Of a stretch of 64,000 bases of DNA, positions 1 to 8,697 are shown one piece after another. This DNA comes from Sporolactobacillus kofuensis (GTDB taxonomy: Bacteria; Bacillota; Bacilli; Bacillales; Sporolactobacillaceae): NCBI RefSeq assembly GCF_042660205.1, contig NZ_JBHSTQ010000004.1:205303-269302 (forward strand), in the 5' to 3' direction. Position 1 is the stretch's first letter. The number at the start of each line of letters is the position of its first letter. The position numbers and the translations under genes were made by a program. The notes below the pieces were generated by a model that was not told the DNA's origin, made no database searches, and saw only the letters and a list, made by a program, of their open reading frames with translations.

Positions 1-596
1 GCACGTTTATTCATAAACTCTCCGGCGGTGAACATAAAAGGTTATACTTGCTTCGCATTTTAATGGAAGAGCCTAATGTACTTTTCTTAGACGAGCCAAC
101 GAATGATCTGGATACAGAGACCTTGTCAATTCTTGAAGACTATTTGCTTCAGTTCCCTGGAACAATTTTAACTGTGTCGCACGATCGTTATTTCCTTGAC
201 CGGATTGCAGAGCGTTTGATCGCATTTGAAGGGGACGGGGTTATTCGCCGATTTGAGGGAAACTACAGCGCGTACATGGATGAACGGAAAAAAGAGCAGG
301 CATCGGCTGCAAAACTAAGGGCAGAGAAAAAAGATCTCGTTCAAAAGAAGCCGGCTGCCAAAAAGAAAAAACTCACATATAAAGAGCAGCAAGAATGGAA
401 CGGGATTGAAGACCGAATCGCATCGCTCGAAGAACAAGTGGAGCAGTTAAAGAAAGATATTGGTCAGTCAGGAAGCGATGCCGGCAAGGTTCAGGAATTG
501 TATAAAAAGCAGCAAGAAACCGAAGCAGAACTGGATCAGGCAATGGAACGATGGACCGAGTTATCGCTTAAAGTAGAAGAAATCGAGAATCAATAA
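1..596 (+). CDS. ABC-F family ATPase (Uup/YfmR-like), C-terminal part
   Basis: The gene enters from the left; the frame is open from base 3, so only about the last 197 residues are present. They contain the ABC signature LSGGE (bases 18-32), Walker B LFLDEPTNDLD and the switch His in TVSHDRYF, all from the second ATPase domain. A Lys-rich linker and a C-terminal coiled coil (about the last 70 residues, LEEQVEQLKKDI onward) follow. The EPTNDLD motif and the coiled-coil tail are typical of the Uup/YfmR branch of ABC-F proteins, which are soluble, ribosome-associated and lack membrane domains. The N-terminal half is outside the window, so the subfamily is inferred from the tail alone. Confidence 0.85.
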   Translation, partial: TFIHKLSGGEHKRLYLLRILMEEPNVLFLDEPTNDLDTETLSILEDYLLQFPGTILTVSHDRYFLDRIAERLIAFEGDGVIRRFEGNYSAYMDERKKEQASAAKLRAEKKDLVQKKPAAKKKKLTYKEQQEWNGIEDRIASLEEQVEQLKKDIGQSGSDAGKVQELYKKQQETEAELDQAMERWTELSLKVEEIENQ

Positions 597-604
597 GTGT
601 AGTC

Positions 605-642
605 AAAGAGCAAAAATCCATACAGATTTTTGCTCTTATTTA
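605..642. terminator. Bidirectional terminator between ABC-F gene and alpha-galactosidase gene
   Basis: A 13-bp perfect stem (606-618 with 625-637) closes a short loop. The stem is A/T-rich on both outer sides, so it can serve both convergent genes. Confidence 0.8.
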
Positions 643-2835
643 TTGACCATTCTTTTTAAACCGCCTTAACCGCCAGACATAACTGTGGAAATCACCTTTT
701 TCATCGGGTACATTTAGGCCGGCGTTCATTAATTCATCGCCTCCAAATACATTTCCGGTGGCAAGTTCCTCATAGAAACCTTGAGGATCCAATCCTTGAA
801 ATCGAAATGTCTTGAGCGCTGGAGAGGGGCTGGCAAGCACGGTAAAGTAATAGCCGATTGCTTCAACTCTGTCAGGGGAAACAAAGCACCATGCTGCGTC
901 TTCATGTTCAAAGGGGCTTGTGATTCGGTAAAACGCACCAAATTGAATAAGCGGACGAATTTTTTTATAAAACGCGACCTGTTGCTTCACAACTGCTTTT
1001 TCTTCATCCGTTAACCGGGTGAGGTCAAGTTCAAATCCGAAGTTGGCCGACATTGCGACATCACCGCGCATTTTTAGCGTGGTCACTCGTCCAATTTGAT
1101 GATTGGGCACTGCAGAAACATGGGCACCAATGGAAATTGGTGGAAATATGATACTGGTGCCATACTGGATTTTCAATCTGCTGACGGCATCCGTATTGTC
1201 GCTGGCCCATGTCTGAGGCATGTAGTAGAGCATACCAGGATCAAATCGCCCGCCTCCGCTTGAACAACTTTCAAACAGCACATCCGGAAATCGATGCGTC
1301 AGTGTGTCGAGCAATTGGTACAATCCGAGCATATACCGATGAGCGGTTTCTCGTTGTCTGTCAGGGGGTAGTAGTGCAGAACTGATTTCCGTCATATGAC
1401 GATTCATGTCCCATTTCACATAGTTAAGATTTGCTTTTTCAATGATATCGGTCAAAGTTTGATTGAGATAATTGCGCACATCGGCTCGAGACAGATCGAG
1501 CACAAGCTGGAAACGGCTGAGACTGCGCGGACGATCGGGAACATGAAGACACCAATCCGGATGCGATCGATATAAGTCACTGTCCGGAGATACCATTTCC
1601 GGTTCAAACCATAGTCCAAATTGCAGACCTATCTCATGAATCTGATCAGACAGCCATGTAAGTCCATGCGGTAACTTACGACGGTCAACAAACCAATCTC
1701 CGAGTGAACGCTTAGCGTTGTCACGGGTTCCAAACCATCCATCATCAAGCACGAATAGCTCGATACCCGCTTGCTGCGCTTCTTTTGCAATGGCGAGCAA
1801 CTTTTTCTCATTTAATTTGAAGTAAGTGGCTTCCCAATTATTAATTAAAATGGGTCGTAAACGATCGCGATAGCTTCCTCGTGCGAGCCGTGACCGGTAG
1901 AGCTGGTGGTAGACTTGTGACAGACCGCTGAGCCCGTTAGCGGAATAGGAAAGAATAGCTTCCGGTGTTTGAAAACATTCCCCTGGAACAAGTTTCCATG
2001 AGAAGTCAAAAGGATTTAACCCAATTGACGCGCGCACCGTTCGATAGTGATCGACTTCAATTTTGGCGGCAAAGTTACCGCTGTACACGAGGCTGAATCC
2101 GTATACGTCACCGGAGTACTCATCCGCATTTGTTCGCATCAGTGCGAAAAAAGGATCGTGTTGCGGACTGCTGGCGCCGCGCGCACTTTCAATCACTTGT
2201 GAGCCAGGCGCTAATTTCTGACGATGAATGTTTCGTTCGTTGTTGTGTGCACCATACAAGGTTAGGCTGTCAAAGGCATCGTCTCGAAAATCAACGCTGC
2301 TGCTCGCAATGTGCAAGAGCCGAAGTGGCTGTTCTCCACGATTTTCAAGACGGACTGAACGAGCGATTGCATCAAAATCGCGGAAAACACAATACGTAAG
2401 TATAGCGGAAAGTCCGGAAACAGGATCGTGAAGAAAAAGATCCAATGATTGTGCTTCTTGATCTTGTTCAACATATGTAGCAGGTAGACCAGAAAGCTTG
2501 CGTTTTCCTGTATAGATTCGATGACCGACATAGCGAAGGTCTGTAACGGTAGAACCGTTGGTAAGTTGAGCCTGATAAGCGGGATGGCGATAATCACCAT
2601 TTCCGTACGCAGGATATTCTAGAGGAAGGTTACTCAAAGAAAATCCGCGATTTTTAGGATCTGTATAGGGTGCAAATGAACTTGGTGCGTAAATGAGTGG
2701 TCGACTCCCTCTGTACTCATTAATCCTTTTTCCCCAGTAGAGGTGGAGAAGATAGCCGTGATCCAAAGAAAAAATATAGCTCGAACGCTTTGTCTGCAGA
2801 TGAAAACGATGCGTCTTCGCATCATAGTTGATCAA
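640..2835 (-). CDS. Alpha-galactosidase, glycoside hydrolase family 36
   Basis: This 731-residue enzyme hydrolyses terminal alpha-1,6-galactose from melibiose or raffinose-type sugars and has no signal peptide, so it acts in the cytoplasm. It has the GH36 layout: an N-terminal beta-sandwich, then a TIM barrel from about residue 330 (NNWEATYF, LDDGWFGTR). The nucleophile is Asp476 in KWDMNRH and the acid/base is Asp546 in ASDNTD; ESCSSGGGRFD lies just before it. Length matches the AgaA/AgaB type (about 730 residues). The frame opens with TTG, preceded by a run of six G that can act as the ribosome site; there is no ATG nearby in frame. No sugar transporter is adjacent on this strand. It converges on the ABC-F gene through a shared hairpin. 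Confidence 0.93.
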   Translation of the reverse strand: MINYDAKTHRFHLQTKRSSYIFSLDHGYLLHLYWGKRINEYRGSRPLIYAPSSFAPYTDPKNRGFSLSNLPLEYPAYGNGDYRHPAYQAQLTNGSTVTDLRYVGHRIYTGKRKLSGLPATYVEQDQEAQSLDLFLHDPVSGLSAILTYCVFRDFDAIARSVRLENRGEQPLRLLHIASSSVDFRDDAFDSLTLYGAHNNERNIHRQKLAPGSQVIESARGASSPQHDPFFALMRTNADEYSGDVYGFSLVYSGNFAAKIEVDHYRTVRASIGLNPFDFSWKLVPGECFQTPEAILSYSANGLSGLSQVYHQLYRSRLARGSYRDRLRPILINNWEATYFKLNEKKLLAIAKEAQQAGIELFVLDDGWFGTRDNAKRSLGDWFVDRRKLPHGLTWLSDQIHEIGLQFGLWFEPEMVSPDSDLYRSHPDWCLHVPDRPRSLSRFQLVLDLSRADVRNYLNQTLTDIIEKANLNYVKWDMNRHMTEISSALLPPDRQRETAHRYMLGLYQLLDTLTHRFPDVLFESCSSGGGRFDPGMLYYMPQTWASDNTDAVSRLKIQYGTSIIFPPISIGAHVSAVPNHQIGRVTTLKMRGDVAMSANFGFELDLTRLTDEEKAVVKQQVAFYKKIRPLIQFGAFYRITSPFEHEDAAWCFVSPDRVEAIGYYFTVLASPSPALKTFRFQGLDPQGFYEELATGNVFGGDELMNAGLNVPDEKGDFHSYVWRLRRFKKNGQ

Positions 2836-2905
2836 AAGGATCCCCCCACGAATTAATTGATTGGTAATGATTGAATGATCTACGATTATCTTTCGTATTT
2901 TTTAA

Positions 2906-3103
2906 AAGAAAGGAATCTTTTTTGCTTAAAATGCAGCAAGATGAGAGACGACTGCAGGATCGTTCCTGATGATCGCGAGCCACGTGCGCCCCCACAGACT
3001 TTTCGGACTGTTCGAGGAGGCTCACAGTTCGTCCGCGACAAGCGAGCAATCAAAGCATAACCAATAAAAAGATTGGGATTGGGCGGTTTTTGCCCATCTT
3101 TGC
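2906..3103 (+). repeat. Oriented intergenic repeat, copy A (long subtype)
   Basis: Starts AAGAAAGG...TTTGCTTAAAATGCAG, carries GAGACGACTGCAGG, the GATCGTTCC..GATGATCGCG insert, GAGGAGGCTCAC, and the final GGGCGGTTTTTGCCC hairpin. It lies between divergent genes (galactosidase and IIA). Confidence 0.85.
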
Positions 3104-3194
3104 TTGTTTCAACCTAAAAGAAGTGTAGTCAATACAGTAATTTATGATTGAGACGGTCAATAAATCACCGCTTGATCTTTATAGTATCAACTGT

Positions 3195-3223
3195 TTGCCT
3201 AAATAGAGGACGAACAGTATAGT
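3195..3223 (+). promoter_or_regulatory. Sigma-A promoter of the IIA gene
   Basis: TTGCCT and TATAGT are separated by exactly 17 bases; the start codon is about 45 bases further on. Confidence 0.6.
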
Positions 3224-3266
3224 TAATATATGGATAGATATTTTTTCTCGGAGAGGTGAGCAGAGG

Positions 3267-3776
3267 ATGGGTTTGTTTAAAAAGTTGTTCAACAAAAACG
3301 AAGCAAATACAAATCAGCATGAGCCAAGCAAAGAAGATATTGCCGCAGCGGGTGAATTTTATATGCCGCTACAGGGCAAAGTTGTACCGATCACAGAAGT
3401 TCCGGATCCTGTCTTTTCACAAAAAATGATGGGGGATGGATTTGCTATCATTCCAGAAAACGATATCGTTCGCTCACCTGTTAATGGTGAAGTAACCAAT
3501 ATATTTCCAACCAAACATGCAATTTCTCTTAAATCCGATGATGGTAGAGAACTATTGATCCATGTTGGTCTAGAGACGGTGTCACTCAAAGGTGAAGGCT
3601 TTACTGCCTTGGCCAAAGACGGTGCCAAAGTAAAAAAAGGCGACCAGTTGCTGAAAGTTGATTTTGACCAAATTGCGGATAAAGTCCCCTCAACGATTAC
3701 AGCTGTCGTATTCACAAATTTAAAAGATGCTGAAAAAGTGGTTGTTCAAGACAACAAAGTAACCATTCAATCATAA
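3267..3776 (+). CDS. crr: PTS glucose-type IIA protein (Crr-like)
   Basis: A free-standing 169-residue EIIA of the glucose family. It accepts phosphate from HPr and passes it to IIB domains of glucose-family permeases that lack their own IIA. The fold is recognisable from SPVNGEVTNIF, His84 in PTKHAI and the phosphorylated His99 in LLIHVGLETV; these correspond to His75 and His90 of E. coli IIA-Glc. A flexible Lys/Asn-rich N-terminus of about 30 residues is normal for this family. GAGAGGTGAG stands 7-10 bases before the ATG. The gene is monocistronic: it has its own promoter and a strong terminator. B. subtilis has a comparable solitary IIA (YpqE). No cognate IIBC is in the window. Confidence 0.93.
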   Translation: MGLFKKLFNKNEANTNQHEPSKEDIAAAGEFYMPLQGKVVPITEVPDPVFSQKMMGDGFAIIPENDIVRSPVNGEVTNIFPTKHAISLKSDDGRELLIHVGLETVSLKGEGFTALAKDGAKVKKGDQLLKVDFDQIADKVPSTITAVVFTNLKDAEKVVVQDNKVTIQS

Positions 3777-3787
3777 GTGACACAGGC

Positions 3788-3825
3788 AAAAAGTCTGCAC
3801 CCTTCTGGGGTGCAGACTTTTTTGT
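3788..3825 (+). terminator. Terminator after the IIA gene
   Basis: A 14-bp stem AAAGTCTGCACCC/GGGTGCAGACTTT is followed by a T run. Confidence 0.9.
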
Positions 3826-3870
3826 AAAGATAGGAACTATTCATGATCCGCTTGAATGGTGAGGACGTTC

Positions 3871-3982
3871 AAAAGTATAAGTCCGTTTGCGTAAAAATGC
3901 AGCGAAGATTCGCGACGCCCGAAGCAAGCGAATGACGAAGCGCATTAAAATAAGGGCTGCGCAATTTTGCCCGGTTTTTCTC
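3871..3982 (+). repeat. Oriented intergenic repeat, copy B (short subtype)
   Basis: Keeps the 5' part (AAGTATAAGTCC, GTAAAAATGCAGCGAAGATTCGCGACGCCC) and the 3' AATAAGGGC...TTTTGCCCGG hairpin. The central GC-rich stem is missing. It lies between convergent genes. Confidence 0.75.
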
Positions 3983-4072
3983 AATTAATCGAATAAGCAT
4001 GTGAATCAGCGTAATACGGTGTCTGTGCAGCTTAGATTCAGTGGGCACAAATGACTATTTTGAACATGTAGC

Positions 4073-5281
4073 CTAATCAACTACTGGTCTAGATGCTCGA
4101 ATGACCAGAATATTGATCACGATAAAGACAACAGAGAACAGAATCAGAATTAGTCCATCAAACCACCAGCCCTCGAAACGTGTACCGCGAATCATAATGT
4201 TTCGCAGCGCTTCAGTTGAATAGTGTATAGGCATGAGGTTGCCAAGTGCTCGAACCCATCCAGGTAACGTATCAATAGGAAATAATCCTGAAAGGAAAAC
4301 TTGGGGCACAATGACAAGTGGAATGAATTGGAACATCTGAAGCTCGTTTGAAGCAAAAGTTGAAAGCAGGATACTGAGTGACAATGCACTAAACGATAGG
4401 ATGAATACGATAATCAGAACATCCAACAGGTGGCCAATGGTATAGATGTTCAGGACATAGACAATGTAGCAAGTCAGAATGAATGATTGGACGATGACAA
4501 AAAGTCCAAAACCAATCATGTAGCCCCAAATGATTTGATAGTTTTTAATTGGTGAAGCCATTAGGCGGTCTAATGTTCCGGTTGTTCGTTCACGGAGGAA
4601 AGATACACCTCCGATCATGAAAATGAAAAGGAAGACAAAAATACCAACCATCGCAGGGCCGAAGGAATCGAAGGTATTCAAATCATCGTTACCATGCAAA
4701 TACGTCACATCCAGCTTTACTTTCTCCGGTGCTGCTGTTGCTGTTGGCTTTTCTCCTTTTGGCGCATTCTGCATAATCGAGGTGAGCGCGGACGGTGCGT
4801 ACCGTTGCATTACTTCGGTCATTTGTCTTAATGTTTGTTGCTGTTCCTGAATGGATTTTTGCTGTGCGTGAATGATGTCGGTGAATGAGGCTTTCATTTT
4901 TTTGACGTTGATTTGCTGAACGATCTGCATTGATTTATTAATTTTACTCATTGCAAGACCGTTTCGTGATGGATCGCTGCCTTCCAGATGGACTTTGACT
5001 GGTGTTTCTAAATCTATATAAGCATCGATTTTCTTATCCGCAAGCGCTTGTCTCGCTTGAAGTGGACTCATCCGTGCATAATCGCTGGACTTAAAAGCAG
5101 GCAGCAAGTCGGATGATTTGTAGTGAATGATTGCCAGATTTGGTTCCGCTGCCTTAGCTCCGAAAATAAACCAGACAAGGGTGAGGATCAGAAGTGGTGC
5201 AATAATGAGCAGGGCGAGTGTGCGCTTATCACGAACAATTTGACGGATAATGCGTTTTGCCATTGCAACTAGATTTCTCAT
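4073..5281 (-). CDS. ABC-2 type exporter permease
   Basis: A 402-residue membrane protein with one N-terminal membrane helix (LALLIIAPLLILTLVWFIF). A large extracytoplasmic region of about 160 residues follows, including a coiled-coil stretch QQKSIQEQQQTLRQM. The C-terminal half has about five helices, ending in the LRNIMIRG motif usual in ABC-2 permeases of the YhhJ/DrrB type. Its ATG overlaps the stop of the ATPase gene upstream (ATGA), so the two are translationally coupled. Together they should form a homodimeric exporter. The substrate cannot be read from the sequence; the divergent TetR-type gene suggests a toxic compound, antibiotic or lipid. Confidence 0.88.
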   Translation of the reverse strand: MRNLVAMAKRIIRQIVRDKRTLALLIIAPLLILTLVWFIFGAKAAEPNLAIIHYKSSDLLPAFKSSDYARMSPLQARQALADKKIDAYIDLETPVKVHLEGSDPSRNGLAMSKINKSMQIVQQINVKKMKASFTDIIHAQQKSIQEQQQTLRQMTEVMQRYAPSALTSIMQNAPKGEKPTATAAPEKVKLDVTYLHGNDDLNTFDSFGPAMVGIFVFLFIFMIGGVSFLRERTTGTLDRLMASPIKNYQIIWGYMIGFGLFVIVQSFILTCYIVYVLNIYTIGHLLDVLIIVFILSFSALSLSILLSTFASNELQMFQFIPLVIVPQVFLSGLFPIDTLPGWVRALGNLMPIHYSTEALRNIMIRGTRFEGWWFDGLILILFSVVFIVINILVIRASRPVVD

Positions 5282-6003
5282 TTCTTATCGCCTGCTTTCT
5301 CAATAGCAATGAATATTTCTTCAACAGAGGGTACGCCATAGTGATCCATCAACTCTTTAGGAGCACCTTGAGCGATCAATTTACCTTCACTTAGTAGTCC
5401 GACGCGATCACATTGTGCCACCTCATCCATAACATGTGTTGTAACAATGATGGTCGCACCTTTTCCTTTCAAATAATGAAAAAGCGTCCAAATGTTGCGC
5501 CGAATCATCGGATCCAAACCAACTGTTGGTTCGTCAAGCAGGTAGAGGCGAGGCCTGTGTACAAGAGCTGCGGCTAATGACAGCCGTCTTTTCATGCCCC
5601 CTGAAAACTGAGCAACACTTTTCTTAAGATCTTTTTCAAGATTAACGGTTTTTGCAACTTCAAGAATGCGCTGTTTTTTCGCTTTTCCGCTCATCCCTTG
5701 AATGGAGGCGAAAAAATCAAGATTTTGATAGGCACTTAATTCATTGTATAGAGCGTCAGATTGAGCCATATAGCCAAGCGATCGGAAAGCATTCAAGGTT
5801 GGCTTCTGCTCGAACAGTTCTACAGCTCCCTTGTCTGCTTTTTCAAGACCGAGCAGAATGCGGACAAGCGTTGTTTTTCCGGCGCCCGATGGACCAATCA
5901 GACCGTAAATTTCTCCTTCATGTAGCGTAAGAGATACATCATTCAGCACAATCTGATTCTTATAGTGCTTATGAAGATGTTCCCCCTTAACTGGGTAACT
6001 CAT
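5278..6003 (-). CDS. ABC exporter ATP-binding protein
   Basis: This ATPase of about 241 residues drives the adjacent ABC-2 permease. It shows Walker A GPSGAGKTT, signature FSGGMKRRLSLA, Walker B LYLLDEPTVGLD and the switch His in VTTHVMDE. The frame remains open upstream to 6135, but I place the start at the ATG at 6003. AAAGGATG stands before it, and the first residues (MSYPVKGEHLHKHYKNQ) then match the usual start of the domain. The extra 44 residues of the longer frame would run through the operator region. It is first in a two-gene operon, divergent from the TetR gene. Confidence 0.9.
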   Translation of the reverse strand: MSYPVKGEHLHKHYKNQIVLNDVSLTLHEGEIYGLIGPSGAGKTTLVRILLGLEKADKGAVELFEQKPTLNAFRSLGYMAQSDALYNELSAYQNLDFFASIQGMSGKAKKQRILEVAKTVNLEKDLKKSVAQFSGGMKRRLSLAAALVHRPRLYLLDEPTVGLDPMIRRNIWTLFHYLKGKGATIIVTTHVMDEVAQCDRVGLLSEGKLIAQGAPKELMDHYGVPSVEEIFIAIEKAGDKK

Positions 6004-6031
6004 TATCGTCACATCCTTTGTGTTACCTAAT

Positions 6032-6119
6032 TGAACACTGTGTTCATTAATTATGATAGAATGGCTTTGAGAAATGTTCAATAGCCAATAAAGATAAAAA
6101 TGACCATTAATGAACACAG
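6032..6119. promoter_or_regulatory. Candidate TetR operators in the divergent region
   Basis: TGAACAC-T-GTGTTCA (6032-6046) is a 15-bp palindrome. A 14-base stretch at 6038-6051 (CTGTGTTCATTAAT) recurs exactly inverted at 6106-6119. Both lie between the exporter operon and the tetR gene. A further near-palindrome, AGTGCTTAGAACACTTA, is at about 6171-6187, close to the tetR start. Confidence 0.55.
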
Positions 6120-6240
6120 ATAAATAATATGTCACATATTTCCTTTGTAACTATGCAAAAAAAATTGAGAAGTGCTTAGAACACTTAAGCAAAAATCAAT
6201 GTGCACTAAGATTAGTTCTTATGACTAAGGAGGGAGAACG

Positions 6241-6861
6241 GTGAACAGCCGATCAACAGATCTTCGCGTGGTGAAGACACGTTCTGCGATACAATCACAT
6301 TTTCTTGATTTGCTTCTCTCAAAGAGCTTTAACGAAATTACAGTGAAAGATATTGCAAAAGCTGCAAAAATTGGTCGAGGAACATTCTATCTCCATTATG
6401 TTGATAAATATGATTTGCTGGAAAAAGTGATTGATGAAGGCTTGGAAGCAACCATCGATAAATTTCATCCCAGTGACTATCTTTCAGGAGAGAATGTGAT
6501 GTCGGAACGCATTACTCAATTTATTCTGAAATTGTTTACACATTTCCGGGAAAACGAGCGTTTTTTTCGAGCAATGCTATTTAATGAAGGGATTCCAATG
6601 TTCCGGAATAGAATGCAGCAACGTTTTTTGAACAAATTTCATCGAGAAATGGAGTTGCTGGGACTTCCGGACAAAGGAACGGACCCAACTACTATGGAAA
6701 TATTACCGATATTTGTCTCAACAGGGATGATCGGCCTTGTTGCTTGGTGGTTTGAGAATCACATGCGCATTCCTGAAAAGGATATGGCACGAAAAGTGTT
6801 TCTCATTATGACGCAGGGCCCTTTGAAAACATTTGGTTTTAGAATTGAAGCACTTAAATAA
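6241..6861 (+). CDS. TetR/AcrR family transcriptional regulator
   Basis: A 206-residue repressor-type protein. The N-terminal helix-turn-helix is ITVKDIAKAAKIGRGTFYLHYVDKYDLL (residues about 34-61), the TetR consensus pattern ending in FYxHYxxKxxLL. The ligand-binding half is helical and unassigned. The start is GTG with AAGGAGGG 6 bases before it. It is divergent from the ABC exporter operon, and inverted repeats in the shared 240-base region suggest it represses that operon and itself, as TetR proteins commonly do. Confidence 0.88.
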   Translation: MNSRSTDLRVVKTRSAIQSHFLDLLLSKSFNEITVKDIAKAAKIGRGTFYLHYVDKYDLLEKVIDEGLEATIDKFHPSDYLSGENVMSERITQFILKLFTHFRENERFFRAMLFNEGIPMFRNRMQQRFLNKFHREMELLGLPDKGTDPTTMEILPIFVSTGMIGLVAWWFENHMRIPEKDMARKVFLIMTQGPLKTFGFRIEALK

Positions 6862-6893
6862 AAAAACGTCCACGTAATAACGGGACGTTTTTA
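6862..6893. terminator. Terminator after tetR-type gene
   Basis: AAAACGTCC/GGACGTTTT with A and T runs outside; it can serve both convergent genes. Confidence 0.8.
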
Positions 6894-6904
6894 CTCTTTA
6901 TGCT

Positions 6905-7534
6905 TTAGTTTAAGCGAACAGTTGCTTCACCAACAACGGTGCTTCCCCATATTAATGTGAGGCGATCATCGCTCGTTACTTTGCCAACCCCCGCAGGCGT
7001 TCCTGTAAACAGAAGATCACCTTCCCCAAGTCCGTAGTGCTGCCCGCAATAGTCTAACAGCGATTGCGGGTTGAAGATCATGTCGCTGATGTTGCCACGC
7101 TGAACTTCTCGGCCGTTGATATGAAGTGTAAAATCAGTTTTTGAGCATGCTTTAAGTCCAGGAAATTCCATAAACGGAGTGAGCAACGCCGAATTTAGGA
7201 ACCCTTTGGCAGCAAGCCACGGGTAACCTTTTTGCTTAAGTATCGTTTGCGTATCTCGCAATGTAAAATCAACGCCAAGTGCCATCGCGTCAATCAAGTC
7301 ATCTGCTTTGGCGCCAGGAGAATAGGCGCGCCCGATGTGGACGACCCATTCGGCTTCGAAATGAATAGCACCTTGATTTCCAGGTAAAGTCACACTTTGT
7401 CCTGTTGCTTCGACAATTGAATGTGTAGGTTTTGAGAAAAAAAGCGGAGAAGTAGGTACTGCATTATTTAATTCCTTTGCATGCATTGCATAATTCCTGC
7501 CTACACAAAAAATATTTTGAATTGACTTTTTCAT
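6905..7534 (-). CDS. Fumarylacetoacetate hydrolase (FAH) family protein
   Basis: A 209-residue single-domain FAH-fold protein, similar in size to E. coli YcgM. Visible family motifs are FCVGRNYAMHAKEL at the N-terminus, the metal-binding HFEAEWVVHIG (Glu residues), GVDFTLRD and GDLLFTGTPAGVG. Members hydrolyse or decarboxylate acylpyruvates or act as oxaloacetate tautomerases, usually with Mg2+ or Mn2+; the exact substrate cannot be assigned. AAAGGAGC precedes the ATG. It lies 95 bases downstream of pdxK on the same strand and may be cotranscribed with it. Confidence 0.85.
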   Translation of the reverse strand: MKKSIQNIFCVGRNYAMHAKELNNAVPTSPLFFSKPTHSIVEATGQSVTLPGNQGAIHFEAEWVVHIGRAYSPGAKADDLIDAMALGVDFTLRDTQTILKQKGYPWLAAKGFLNSALLTPFMEFPGLKACSKTDFTLHINGREVQRGNISDMIFNPQSLLDYCGQHYGLGEGDLLFTGTPAGVGKVTSDDRLTLIWGSTVVGEATVRLN

Positions 7535-7629
7535 CTTCTTGCTCCTTTGAATCAGATCTACATCGTATCCGTTTGGGTGACAAGGGGATCTGCTTGATCA
7601 ACAGCGGCAGCTGACAAGATCACTCACAG

Positions 7630-8475
7630 TCATTTTAATCGGCCAGCAACCAATTCCTTTTTATAAGCACTATGGTCAGTTGGTCCGGTGTATGCGTTCA
7701 GACTAAAGGAGGCTCGAATCCCAGCAGTAACGAATTTTTTCGCAACTTTAACTGCTTCGAGTACGGACATGCCCTTTGCTAATCCAGCAGTAACCGCTGC
7801 TGCATAAGTACAACCCGCTCCATGAATATTAGGTGTATCAATACGCTCATCAGCAATGATATGAAAATCTTTTCCATCATAAAGGACATCGACTGCCTGA
7901 TCAGTGTTCGGCAATCTGCTCCCACCTTTAATTAACGCATTTTTCGCGCCAAGTGCAACAATCTTTTCCGCTGCCTCTTTCATTTGATCAACGGTTGTAA
8001 TCCGAGGCATACCCGTTAACCTGGAAGCTTCATAAAGGTTTGGCGTAGTGACTAATGCTTTAGGAATGAGAAACTTCAGCATAGCGGCTGTGTTTTCAGG
8101 TTGCAGTTCAGGTTGAATTTCTTCTTCAGCACCCTTGCAAACCATTACCGGATCAATGACTGTTCGTTCCAAATGATTTTTATCGATGACGTCTGAGGCA
8201 ATCCGAATGATTTCCGGAGACCCAAGCATGCCGGTCTTCATCGCGTCAACACCAATACCAACGACAATAGTATCTAATTGTTGCTTGAGTAAGGTTGTGT
8301 CCAAAGTTGTGACGCTGTGGGACCAATGTTTATGGGGATCCATCGTCACAATACATGTGAGCGCAGTCATGCCATATACACCGAGCTCTTGAAAAGTTTT
8401 TAAATCGGCTTGCATACCTGCACCGCCGCTTGTATCTGATCCTGCAATAGTCATGGCTTTGAAATGTCCACTCAT
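7630..8475 (-). CDS. pdxK: Pyridoxine/hydroxymethylpyrimidine kinase, PdxK (ThiD family)
   Basis: A 281-residue ribokinase-fold kinase that phosphorylates pyridoxal/pyridoxine in B6 salvage and, in some relatives, hydroxymethylpyrimidine for thiamine. Family motifs are IAGSDTSGGAGMQADLKTFQE near the N-terminus and the anion-hole and catalytic region NIHGAGCTYAAAVTAGLA near residue 215. It reads much like B. subtilis PdxK (YwdB) from end to end, which favours PdxK over true ThiD. The ATG at 8475 is chosen because AGGAGG lies 7 bases before it; the frame continues upstream to 8499 without another good ribosome site. Confidence 0.9.
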   Translation of the reverse strand: MSGHFKAMTIAGSDTSGGAGMQADLKTFQELGVYGMTALTCIVTMDPHKHWSHSVTTLDTTLLKQQLDTIVVGIGVDAMKTGMLGSPEIIRIASDVIDKNHLERTVIDPVMVCKGAEEEIQPELQPENTAAMLKFLIPKALVTTPNLYEASRLTGMPRITTVDQMKEAAEKIVALGAKNALIKGGSRLPNTDQAVDVLYDGKDFHIIADERIDTPNIHGAGCTYAAAVTAGLAKGMSVLEAVKVAKKFVTAGIRASFSLNAYTGPTDHSAYKKELVAGRLK

Positions 8476-8658
8476 AAACAATCCTCCTATAGATATCACG
8501 TTGCTTTATCCTTAATTATAATCAGTAAAAATTTAAAAAACTATGTTTATTGCTCGAACGGGAGGTTGGGACCAATTTCATAAAAATTTTTAAAAAATAA
8601 ACAGTTTGCCGTTAAATAGATGTATAAACAAACCGATAAAGAAGTTGTAGATTATTGC

Positions 8659-8679
8659 CGCTCGCTATGAACGAGCGGG
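8659..8679 (+). promoter_or_regulatory. Leader hairpin before the GGDEF/EAL gene
   Basis: CCGCTCG/CGAGCGG stem of 7 bp with a 7-base loop, about 20-30 bases before the start codon. It has no T run, so it is not a terminator; its role is unknown. Confidence 0.35.
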
Positions 8680-8697
8680 TCTGGATTTGGAAGGCAG

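Noticed and set aside
2875..3060. ORF across repeat A encoding a Cys/Arg-rich 61-residue peptide
   Set aside because: The reading frame is the translation of the intergenic repeat. Related peptides (with RRCETHAW, RGGSRITRGK words) appear at 31493, 34526, 35976 and 62314 from other copies, with no ribosome site and no frame conservation.
4500..6135. Longer start (6135) for the ABC ATPase
   Set aside because: The extra 44 residues cover the operator region, do not match the ABC domain start and have no ribosome site; ATG 6003 has AAAGGATG.
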